A stretch of 64,000 nucleotides of DNA from UBA12077 sp963665525 (GTDB taxonomy: Bacteria; Bacteroidota; Bacteroidia; Bacteroidales; UBA12077): NCBI GenBank assembly GCA_963665525.1, contig OY762280.1:434001-498000 (forward strand), written 5' to 3'. Every line of letters starts with the position of its first letter. The stretch's first letter is position 1. Both the position numbers and the translations under genes were made by a program. The notes below the pieces were generated by a model that was not told the origin of the DNA, made no database searches, and saw only the letters and a list, made by a program, of their open reading frames with translations. Below are positions 1 to 6,648 of this stretch, piece by piece.

Positions 1-132
1 GCTCATTATCTTGAAACATTGCAAAAATTGGCAGATACGATGAAAGTTACTTCTAAGTGTGGTTTAGGTCAGTCTGTTGCAAATTCATTCTCTTCAATCG
101 TTGACAACTTTAAAGAAGAAATGATTTACTAA
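1..132 (+). CDS. NuoF/HydB-like flavoprotein subunit, C-terminal fragment
   Basis: The window opens inside a gene; the last 43 codons are readable and end in TAA. The visible residues contain KCGLGQSVANS, which resembles the SLCGLGQTSPNP segment around the last [4Fe-4S] cysteine of NuoF/HydB proteins (compare the HydB at 6649). Only 37 bases separate it from the HydA at 170, so the two are probably one operon and this is probably the diaphorase partner of that hydrogenase. No C-terminal ferredoxin domain follows the motif, unlike the two HydB proteins later in the window. Family assignment rests on this short stretch alone. Confidence 0.6.
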   Translation, partial: AHYLETLQKLADTMKVTSKCGLGQSVANSFSSIVDNFKEEMIY

Positions 133-169
133 TTAAAATGATTGTAAAAAATTAAAATTAAGATAAAAC

Positions 170-1960
170 ATGGCTAATACAGTAAATTTAAAAATAGACG
201 GTATTGATGTTAGTGTTGAGGCTGGTAAAACGGTCCTTGATGCAGCAAAGGAATTAAATATTCACATTCCTACACTTTGTCATCACGAAGATCTTTGTGT
301 TGCCGGTAACTGTAGAGTATGTGTTGTTGAGCAAGAAGGTGTTAAAAATCTTGTTGCTTCATGTGCAATGCCTGCTCAAGAAGGAATGGTTATTCATACA
401 AATACGCATAAAGTAAGAAATGCTCGCCGACATGTTGTTGAGTTATTGCTTTCAGAACATAATGCTGATTGTACAAAATGTTATAAGAATACACAATGTG
501 AACTACAATCATTAGCAAATGAAATGGTTGTTGGAGATCACATGTTTCTGGATTTAGTTCCTGATAAGAACTATACTGTAGATATGATGTCACCATCGAT
601 TATTAAAGATGATAGTAAATGTATTCGTTGTCAGCGTTGTGTAAGAACTTGTACTGAATTACAACATGTAAGTGCATTAGGTGTAGCTTACAAAGGTGAT
701 CATATGAAGATTTCTACTTTCTTCGAAAACCCAATGTACGATGTAGTTTGTACTAATTGTGGTCAGTGTGTCAACCGTTGTCCTACCGGTGCCTTAATCG
801 AAAGAAACTATGTGGATGAAGTATGGGATGCAATTTATGATGAGAATAAACATGTGGTTGTTCAAACAGCACCAGCAGTTCGTGTTGCATTAGGAGAAGA
901 TTTAGGTTTTGATGTTGGAGAACGTGTAACAGGTAAAATGGTTACTGCTCTTAAAAGAATTGGTTTCGATTCTGCTTTAGATACAGACTTTACTGCAGAC
1001 TTGACTATTATGGAAGAAGGAACAGAATTATTAACCAGACTTAAAAGAGCTTTAGTTGATAAAGACCCTAATGTAGCATTGCCAATGACTACTTCTTGTT
1101 CACCAGGTTGGATTAAGTTTATCGAACATACATTCCCAGAGTATTTAGATAATGTTTCTACTTGTAAATCACCACAACAAATGTTTGGTACATTAGCAAA
1201 AACATATTATGCTGAAAAACGTAATTTAAATCCTGAAAATATTGTTTCTGTTTCTATCATGCCTTGTACAGCTAAGAAATTTGAAGCGGATCGTCCAGAA
1301 ATGCGCGATAGTGGATTTAAAGATGTAGATTATGTTTTAACTACTAGAGAGTTAGCTCGTATGATCAAGCAAACAGGTGTTGATTTCTTATCATTACCAG
1401 ATAGTAAATATGATAGTATAATGGGTGAATCAACTGGTGCTGCTGTTATTTTCGGTGCAACAGGTGGTGTTATGGAAGCGGCTCTTCGTACTGCTTACGA
1501 AATCGTAACAGGAAGAGAAGTTCCTTTTGAAAACTTAAATATTACACCAGTTCGTGGTATGGAAGGTGTTCGTGAAGCTGCGGTTAAAATTGAAAATGTA
1601 AAACCTGAATGGAGTTTCTTAGAAGGAGTTGAACTAAAAACAGTTGTTGCTCACGGTTTGACAAATGCTAAACAAGTAATGCAAGCAGTTAAAGATGGTA
1701 CTGGAAACTGGCATTTTATCGAGATCATGGCTTGTCCGGGTGGATGTCTTGGTGGTGGAGGTCAACCTATACCAACTACTCCTGAGATTCGTCAAAAACG
1801 TGCTGATGCAATTTATGCAGAAGACGAAGGAATGCCAATCCGTAAATCTCATGAGAATCCTGAAATTAAGAAGATCTATGAAGAGTTCTTAGGAGAACCT
1901 CTTAGTCATAAATCTCATGCTTTATTACATACTCACTATCACGAAAGAAAAAGAGTATAA
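170..1960 (+). CDS. [FeFe] hydrogenase catalytic subunit, group A, M3-type (HydA paralogue 1)
   Basis: A 596-residue protein with the full modular layout of HydA. It has an N-terminal [2Fe-2S] ferredoxin domain (CHHEDLCVAGNCRVC and a later Cys), a His-Cys [4Fe-4S] motif (HNADCTKCYKNTQC), two ferredoxin [4Fe-4S] motifs (CIRCQRC and CTNCGQC), the H-cluster domain and the small-subunit tail. The L2 motif MPCTAKKFE and L3 motif MACPGGC with GGGQP are canonical. The L1 motif is TSCSPGW (Cys310-Ser311), not TSCCPxW as in the two other HydA proteins here, and a Cys332 lies just downstream in STCKSP. It follows a NuoF-like gene and is closed by a terminator. Probable role is NAD(P)H- or ferredoxin-linked H2 turnover in the cytoplasm. 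Confidence 0.93.
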   Translation: MANTVNLKIDGIDVSVEAGKTVLDAAKELNIHIPTLCHHEDLCVAGNCRVCVVEQEGVKNLVASCAMPAQEGMVIHTNTHKVRNARRHVVELLLSEHNADCTKCYKNTQCELQSLANEMVVGDHMFLDLVPDKNYTVDMMSPSIIKDDSKCIRCQRCVRTCTELQHVSALGVAYKGDHMKISTFFENPMYDVVCTNCGQCVNRCPTGALIERNYVDEVWDAIYDENKHVVVQTAPAVRVALGEDLGFDVGERVTGKMVTALKRIGFDSALDTDFTADLTIMEEGTELLTRLKRALVDKDPNVALPMTTSCSPGWIKFIEHTFPEYLDNVSTCKSPQQMFGTLAKTYYAEKRNLNPENIVSVSIMPCTAKKFEADRPEMRDSGFKDVDYVLTTRELARMIKQTGVDFLSLPDSKYDSIMGESTGAAVIFGATGGVMEAALRTAYEIVTGREVPFENLNITPVRGMEGVREAAVKIENVKPEWSFLEGVELKTVVAHGLTNAKQVMQAVKDGTGNWHFIEIMACPGGCLGGGGQPIPTTPEIRQKRADAIYAEDEGMPIRKSHENPEIKKIYEEFLGEPLSHKSHALLHTHYHERKRV

Positions 1961-1979
1961 TAATATTATATCTAAATGT

Positions 1980-2016
1980 AAAAAAAGGATAGCAATTAGC
2001 TGTCCTTTTTTTTGTC
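1980..2016 (+). terminator. Rho-independent terminator after HydA1
   Basis: The stem AAAAAGGATAGC pairs with GCTGTCCTTTTT (one G-T pair) across a 5-base loop, and the right arm runs into a T tract. It closes the operon ending at 1960. Confidence 0.85.
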
Positions 2017-2239
2017 TAAAATATTTGTCTAATAACTTGACTTTCTGAAATAAATTAGTTTTAATGATTAGAAAAATTAGATTGATCATGTATTAATTTA
2101 TAGAAATGAGAACTTGTGAAATGGAATGGTAAAGTAAGCTAATTACACAGATCGTTTCTAAATAACAAAATAGGCTGTAAAACATATGCCTAATTTAGCA
2201 TACATAAAAATCAGATAATCAGAGTCGTAAACATTTTAT

Positions 2240-2255
2240 TATGACATAAGTCATA
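2240..2255. promoter_or_regulatory. Palindrome of CRP/FNR-like form
   Basis: TATGACATAAGTCATA has perfect 6-bp arms around ATAA. It lies just upstream of the tandem Rex-like sites and about 68 bp upstream of the -7 element. The shape fits a dimeric CRP/FNR-family activator. That is inference, and I found no second copy before the related promoter at 25336. The rest of the gap 2017-2239 shows nothing I can identify. Confidence 0.35.
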
Positions 2256-2263
2256 CTATCTAA

Positions 2264-2298
2264 TTGTGAACAAAATAACAGTGTTATAATAATAACAA
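2264..2298. promoter_or_regulatory. Two abutting Rex-like operators
   Basis: Site 1 is TTGTGAACAAAATAACAG (2264-2281) and site 2 is GTGTTATAATAATAACAA (2281-2298). They share one base, so the centres are 17 bp apart on nearly the same face as expected for paired dimers. Both fit the Rex-type consensus TTGTKA-N6-TAACAA with small mismatches. Site 2 covers the expected -33 region of the promoter at 2308, so binding should repress. A rex gene is encoded at 33120. Confidence 0.65.
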
Positions 2299-2307
2299 AA
2301 ACGTTTT

Positions 2308-2315
2308 TATATTTG
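2308..2315 (+). promoter_or_regulatory. Bacteroidota -7 promoter element
   Basis: TATATTTG matches TAnnTTTG exactly. It lies 10 bp after the Rex-like pair and about 60 bp before the start at 2377, a normal leader length. It probably drives the 2377-6124 operon and perhaps through to 10759. Confidence 0.6.
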
Positions 2316-2376
2316 CATCAGAATTATTAATGATATTTTATTTAGTAAGATTTATTAAATATAAATCACTGATACA

Positions 2377-2721
2377 ATGAAAATTAGCGAAGTAGTTAAC
2401 ATCATCGAAGGAAAAGTAATTTGTGGAGATGCCATGTTTAATTTGGAAGTGAAGAAAGGTTTTGCTTCTGATTTAATGAGTGATGTTCTTACATTAGATA
2501 TGGATGGTGTTTTATTGATCACTGGTTTGGCTAATCTACAGGCGATTCGAACAGCTGAGATGTCAGATATTTCCTGTATTGTTTTTGCTCGTAAAAAGAA
2601 AGTTACAGAGGAAATGAAGATTCTTGCTAAAGAAAATAATATTGTTTTAATCGAATGTTCTGGTTCTGTATTTAGAACGGCAGGTAAATTGTATGCAGCA
2701 GGAATTAAACCTGTTTTTTAA
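2377..2721 (+). CDS. DRTGG-domain protein, first copy
   Basis: A 114-residue protein resembling the DRTGG domain, a small ligand- or partner-binding fold found alone or attached to CBS and PTA proteins. Visible features are the N-terminal MKISEVVNIIEGKVICG, the central SDLMSDVLT, and the hydrophobic strand pattern ending in FRTAGKLYAAG. The function of solitary DRTGG proteins is not known. It is the first gene of a tightly packed set around HydS, overlaps the next gene by one base (TAATG), and has a diverged second copy at 4508. It may be the target of the HATPase kinases encoded beside it, but that is a guess. Confidence 0.75.
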   Translation: MKISEVVNIIEGKVICGDAMFNLEVKKGFASDLMSDVLTLDMDGVLLITGLANLQAIRTAEMSDISCIVFARKKKVTEEMKILAKENNIVLIECSGSVFRTAGKLYAAGIKPVF

Positions 2722-3143
2722 TGATGCATTTTGAGTTTGACATAGAAGGTGGAGATTTCTCAAAAGCTGGTTTAGCTTCAAGTCAGTTGAAAAAGATATT
2801 AAAACAACTGGTTGGAGACCATAAGGTAATTAAAAAGATTGTTGTTGCTCTTTATGAAGCTGAAGTTAATGTTGTCGCTCATGCTTATGAAGGTAAAGTG
2901 ATCATTGATGTTGATACAGAAAAAATAATGATAGAAGTGAACGATAAAGGTCCTGGAATAGAAGATATTCAACTTGCTATGCAAGAAGGGTATTCAACAG
3001 CCTCCGAGCAGGTTCGAGAAATGGGTTTTGGTGCTGGAATGGGCTTGTCGAATATAAATAATAATTCCGACGAATTTACAATTGATAGTAAAGTGGGAAT
3101 TGGAACAAAGTTAAAAATTGTTGCATATCTGAAATCAGAATAA
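2721..3143 (+). CDS. RsbW-like ATP-binding protein (anti-sigma/serine kinase type HATPase)
   Basis: A 140-residue stand-alone GHKL ATPase domain. The N box is visible as EAEVNVVAHAY, the G1 box as NDKGPGIED and the G2 box as FGAGMGLSNINNNSDEF. There is no dimerisation/His domain, so it is not an ordinary histidine kinase but resembles RsbW/SpoIIAB-type Ser/Thr kinases used in partner switching. It sits between DRTGG and HydS with a 1-base overlap upstream and no gap downstream, so translation is likely coupled. No STAS-domain antagonist is encoded in the window. A second start codon lies 3 bases downstream and cannot be excluded. Confidence 0.85.
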   Translation: MMHFEFDIEGGDFSKAGLASSQLKKILKQLVGDHKVIKKIVVALYEAEVNVVAHAYEGKVIIDVDTEKIMIEVNDKGPGIEDIQLAMQEGYSTASEQVREMGFGAGMGLSNINNNSDEFTIDSKVGIGTKLKIVAYLKSE

Positions 3144-4496
3144 ATGGAACATAAAGTATTTCATCACGCATTAAAAATTCAAAAAGATCAGTGTATTGGC
3201 TGTTCTCATTGCATGAATATTTGCCCTACTGAGGCGATACGTGTAAGGAATGGTAAAGCAGAGCTTTTTGAAAATCGTTGTATTGATTGTGGTGAATGCT
3301 TTCGTGTGTGTCCTGTAGGAGCAATAATTATTGATCAAGATGATTTTAATAAAATATTTCAATATAAACACAGAGTAGCCTTATTGCCAGCGGTTCTTAT
3401 CGGTCAATTCCCAGATGATGTAAAAACATCACAAATTTATGATGTATTATTGGATTTAGGTTTTACAGATGTGTATGAAGCTGAACATGGAGTGGATGTT
3501 TTAAACGATTCTATTAAAGAATTTGTTTCTAAAGAAAAAGAAAATAAACCACTAATATCTTCTTTCTGTCCTGCTGTTATACGATTAATCCAGGTTAAAT
3601 TTCCTGCTTTAGTAGAAAATATAGTACCCTTGCATCCTCCATTAGATATTGCAGCATTATATTATAAACAAAGACTTATTGATCAGGGAGTGGATGAGTC
3701 AGAGATAGGAATTTTTTATGTTACGCCATGTGCAGCTAAAATTGCTGCGGTAAAAAGTCCTGTTGGAGAAGATGAATCACCTATCAATGGAGTAATCAAT
3801 ATGGACTTTATTTTCAATAAGGTATATACTAGTGTTAAGAGGGGCGATTATGCTACAATTATGGATAAGTCAAAAGAACAACTTACGCCAGAAGGAACAT
3901 TGTGGAGCTTAACCAATGGTGAAGCTGATAATATAGAAGGTCGATGCCTTGCAATTGATGGTGTTCATAATGTAATGGATTTTCTGGAAAAAGTAGAAAA
4001 TGAAGAAATCAAAGATGTTGATTTTCTTGAATTGCGTGCTTGTGACGAAAGTTGTGCCGGTGGTGTTTTGACAACACAAAATAGGTTCTTGACAGTAGAA
4101 CGTCTTAGAAAGCGAGCTAAATATTTTAAAGAAAACTATTCTGATTTTAGTAAGAAAGATATATTGAAATATTCCGATTATTTAAACCAAAGTATTGGAA
4201 TTGGAAAAATAAAACCTCGTTCAATGATGAAATTGGACGAAAACATGGCTGAAGCCATGAAAAAAATGCGTAGGGTAAAAGAAATCTTAAAATGTTTGCC
4301 TGATGTAGATTGTGGTGCTTGTGGAGCTCCTAATTGTCAGGCTTTGGCTGAAGATATTGTGCAGAATAGAGCCGTAATTAATCACTGTATTTTTATACAG
4401 AAAAACTTTGAGAAAAAAGGAATAATTGATTGGGAAGAATCTCATGAGATTATGAAAAATATTTGGGGTGAAGAAAAGCTTAACCGTAAATGTTAA
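3144..4496 (+). CDS. HydS1: sensory-type [FeFe] hydrogenase-like protein
   Basis: A 450-residue protein with two N-terminal [4Fe-4S] motifs (Cys17/20/23/27 and Cys46/49/52/56), an H-cluster domain and a C-terminal Fe-S domain (CGACGAPNC). The H-cluster motifs are degenerate relative to catalytic enzymes. L1 is SSFCPA, with the cluster ligand Cys142 but Phe141 in place of the proton-transfer Cys. L2 is TPCAAK and L3 is RACDESCAGG. Loss of the proton-transfer Cys is typical of putative sensory hydrogenases (group C/D), thought to bind H2 without fast turnover. It lacks a fused PAS or kinase, unlike the other two HydS in the window. The flanking ATPases and DRTGG proteins are its likely output. 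Confidence 0.88.
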   Translation: MEHKVFHHALKIQKDQCIGCSHCMNICPTEAIRVRNGKAELFENRCIDCGECFRVCPVGAIIIDQDDFNKIFQYKHRVALLPAVLIGQFPDDVKTSQIYDVLLDLGFTDVYEAEHGVDVLNDSIKEFVSKEKENKPLISSFCPAVIRLIQVKFPALVENIVPLHPPLDIAALYYKQRLIDQGVDESEIGIFYVTPCAAKIAAVKSPVGEDESPINGVINMDFIFNKVYTSVKRGDYATIMDKSKEQLTPEGTLWSLTNGEADNIEGRCLAIDGVHNVMDFLEKVENEEIKDVDFLELRACDESCAGGVLTTQNRFLTVERLRKRAKYFKENYSDFSKKDILKYSDYLNQSIGIGKIKPRSMMKLDENMAEAMKKMRRVKEILKCLPDVDCGACGAPNCQALAEDIVQNRAVINHCIFIQKNFEKKGIIDWEESHEIMKNIWGEEKLNRKC

Positions 4497-4507
4497 AATA
4501 TAAGAAA

Positions 4508-4840
4508 ATGAAAGTATTAGATATAATAGGTAGTTTAGGATTAGAGTTAGTTAGTGGTCAGTCTGGCGTTGAACGCGAGATTGATGGTGGTTATGTGTCA
4601 GATTTATTGAGCGATGTTATGGGTAATTCAAAAGAAGGTCAGGTTTGGGTTACATTACAAACACATAAAAATGTGATGGCGATTGCATCGCTCAAAGATC
4701 TGGCTGCTGTTATATTAGTAAAAGGATTTCAGCCTGACGAAGATATGGCTAAACAAAGCAATGAAGAAGGAATTCCTGTACTATCAACAAAAGAAAATGC
4801 TTTTGAAATAGCTGGTAAGCTCTACGAATTATTGAAATAA
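4508..4840 (+). CDS. DRTGG-domain protein, second copy
   Basis: A 110-residue protein from the ATG at 4508, similar in layout to the 2377 gene: MKVLDIIGSLG start, a central SDLLSDVMGNS and the ending EIAGKLYELLK. An upstream in-frame ATG at 4490 would overlap hydS1 by 7 bases and add a poor MLKYKK extension. I prefer 4508 because it matches the start of the first copy. The two copies bracketing HydS suggest separate partners for the two HATPases of the operon, which is inference. Confidence 0.72.
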   Translation: MKVLDIIGSLGLELVSGQSGVEREIDGGYVSDLLSDVMGNSKEGQVWVTLQTHKNVMAIASLKDLAAVILVKGFQPDEDMAKQSNEEGIPVLSTKENAFEIAGKLYELLK

Positions 4841-4841
4841 A

Positions 4842-5582
4842 ATGAAATTATACAAGGCAGATTTACATACACATACCGTGTTGTCTCCTTGTGGTGATTT
4901 GGAGATGAGTCCTAAAAATGTGGTTAAAAAAGCCAAAGAAAAAGGACTAGATATATTGGGAATAACAGATCATAATAGTACAAGAAATTGTAAAGTGATT
5001 GAAGAAATTGCAAAGGATTATGATATGTTGATATTAAAAGGAACAGAAGTAACTTCAAAAGAAGAGGTTCACTGTTTAGCGTTCTTTGAAAAGGATGAAG
5101 AATTATTTGAATTTCAAAAATATTTGGATGAGCATCTTCCAAAAATAGAAAATGATGTAAATAAATTTGGTTATCAGGTGGTAGTTGATCAAGAAGAAAA
5201 CATTATCGAGCAAATAAACTGGCTATTAATTTCGGCTCTTAATGTTGGCATTAATCAAGTTGAAAAAAAAGTACATGAATTGAATGGATTGTTTATTCCT
5301 GCGCATATTGATCGCGCTCGATATTCAATCTTGAGTCAGTTGGGATTTGTGCCCACTGACATTAATTATGATGCACTTGAGCTTTCTAAGTTTGTTAAAA
5401 AAGACGAATTTATTCTGAATAATAATTATCTGGCAGATTATTGTTTTATTCAAAGCTCAGATGCACATTATATCACAGATATAGGAACATCTACTACCAC
5501 TTTCAAAATGCATGAGAAATCATTTAAGGAAGTAGTGCTTGCTTTAAAAAATGTTGAAGGACGAAAAGTGATGATAGGATGA
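4842..5582 (+). CDS. PHP-domain metal-dependent phosphoesterase
   Basis: A 246-residue PHP-family protein related to the TrpH/YciV group. Metal-ligand motifs are visible in family order: DLHTHTVLSPCG near the N-terminus, GITDHNS at about residue 40, PAHIDRARYS in the middle and SSDAHY near the C-terminus. The family hydrolyses phosphoesters, for example 3',5'-bisnucleotides or nucleic acid ends; the substrate here is unknown. It starts 1 base after the upstream DRTGG gene and overlaps the next HATPase by ATGA. PHP genes beside HydS-type hydrogenases also occur, as I recall, in Clostridia and Thermotogales. Confidence 0.85.
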   Translation: MKLYKADLHTHTVLSPCGDLEMSPKNVVKKAKEKGLDILGITDHNSTRNCKVIEEIAKDYDMLILKGTEVTSKEEVHCLAFFEKDEELFEFQKYLDEHLPKIENDVNKFGYQVVVDQEENIIEQINWLLISALNVGINQVEKKVHELNGLFIPAHIDRARYSILSQLGFVPTDINYDALELSKFVKKDEFILNNNYLADYCFIQSSDAHYITDIGTSTTTFKMHEKSFKEVVLALKNVEGRKVMIG

Positions 5583-6124
5583 ATAACATTTCAATGCACA
5601 TACTAGATATTGTTCAAAATGCAATTAGCGCAAAAGCAAACTTAATTGAAATATGCATTAGCGAGAATACAAAATCTAATGTTTTAGATGTTTTGATTAA
5701 TGATAATGGCAATGGAATGGATAAAGAACTATTGACTCATGTTGCAGATCCATATATAACTACCCGAACCACCCGAAAGGTTGGTTTGGGTATACCACTT
5801 TTAAAACATAGTGCTGAGCAGGCTAATGGATATATAAAAGTACGATCGGAAAAACAAATTGGAACAAGTATTCAAGCAACCTTTCAATATGATCATATCG
5901 ATCGACCTCCATTAGGAGATTGTGCAGGAACAATTGTTTTGTTAGTGGCAGCAAATCCAGAGATAGATTTCAAATATATTCATTCTGTAAATAGTAATAA
6001 ATACATTTTTGATACAAAAGAAATTAAAGAAGTATTAGAAGATGTAAAAATTAGCGATCCTAAAATTAGAGGAATGCTAAAAGAAATGATAACAGAGAAT
6101 CTAAAAGAATTATATGTTGTATAA
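5579..6124 (+). CDS. Second stand-alone HATPase (GHKL) domain protein
   Basis: A 181-residue ATP-binding protein. The N box is DIVQNAISAKA, G1 is NDNGNGMDKE and G2 is RKVGLGIPLLKHSAEQ. These are closer to histidine-kinase HATPases than the 2721 gene is, but the HisKA domain is missing. A further 70 residues follow the ATPase core, including GDCAGTIVLLVAANPE, with no recognised motif. It is the last gene of the signalling set, overlapping the PHP gene by 4 bases. It could be a protein kinase or an ATP-dependent switch. Confidence 0.8.
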   Translation: MNNISMHILDIVQNAISAKANLIEICISENTKSNVLDVLINDNGNGMDKELLTHVADPYITTRTTRKVGLGIPLLKHSAEQANGYIKVRSEKQIGTSIQATFQYDHIDRPPLGDCAGTIVLLVAANPEIDFKYIHSVNSNKYIFDTKEIKEVLEDVKISDPKIRGMLKEMITENLKELYVV

Positions 6125-6231
6125 TATTTATGTTTTAGGATATTATAATTTAAGATGATTCTAAACGATGTAAGCAATAAATTTGTAAAATATTTTGAAA
6201 GTAAATAACACTTAAAAACTAATATGTAAAC

Positions 6232-6636
6232 ATGGCAAAAATCAAAACTTTAGCGGATCTTAAAAAAATGAAAGAAGGTTTGCAGGCAAAAGTAGACATC
6301 AGGGAGAAAGGGGATAGCCCTGAAAACTACGTTCAGATAAAAGTTGGTATGGCAACCAGCGGTATTGCTTCTGGTGCTAAAGAAGTTATGGACTTTTTGA
6401 TTGAAGCTCTTGAGAAAAGGAATATTGAGGCGGTTGTAACTCAAACTGGTGATATGGGGTATTGTTTTGCAGAACCTACTATCGAAGTTAAAAAACCAGG
6501 CGAAGAACCTATCGTTTTTGGTTATGTTGATACCCAAAAAGCGGATGAGATTATTGAAAAATACATCAAGCAAGGTGAATTAGTTGAAGGTATCATACCT
6601 GTTAATTATCAAGTTATTGATGAAGAAAAAAAATAA
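6232..6636 (+). CDS. Thioredoxin-fold ferredoxin-like protein with lost cluster cysteines
   Basis: A 134-residue protein that follows the pattern of the thioredoxin-like [2Fe-2S] domain at the N-terminus of HydB (compare 6649): VGMATSGIASGAKEV, then TQTGDMGYCFAEP. Only one of the four ligand positions is Cys (in GYCFAEP), so a normal [2Fe-2S] cluster cannot be bound. Such a gene accompanies HydBAC in Thermotoga-like clusters (TM1420 type), where I recall it is also small and adjacent. It begins after a 107-base gap and ends 12 bases before hydB. A structural or assembly role in the hydrogenase is plausible. Confidence 0.75.
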   Translation: MAKIKTLADLKKMKEGLQAKVDIREKGDSPENYVQIKVGMATSGIASGAKEVMDFLIEALEKRNIEAVVTQTGDMGYCFAEPTIEVKKPGEEPIVFGYVDTQKADEIIEKYIKQGELVEGIIPVNYQVIDEEKK

Positions 6637-6641
6637 GGAGG
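6635..6641 (+). promoter_or_regulatory. Strong Shine-Dalgarno of hydB
   Basis: AAGGAGG lies 7 bases before the ATG at 6649 and overlaps the stop codon of the previous gene. Strong Shine-Dalgarno sites are uncommon in Bacteroidota. Confidence 0.75.
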
Positions 6642-6648
6642 ATAAAAA

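Noticed and set aside
4490..4507. Alternative start for the second DRTGG gene
   Set aside because: It overlaps hydS1 by 7 bases and adds residues unlike the first copy; 4508 gives the better match.
6250..6573. Antisense open frame across the thioredoxin-fold gene
   Set aside because: Shadow of the plus-strand gene, with no recognisable domain or promoter, like other opposite-strand frames in the window.
6232..6636. Functional [2Fe-2S] ferredoxin
   Set aside because: Only one of four ligand cysteines is present, so I call it ferredoxin-like without a cluster.
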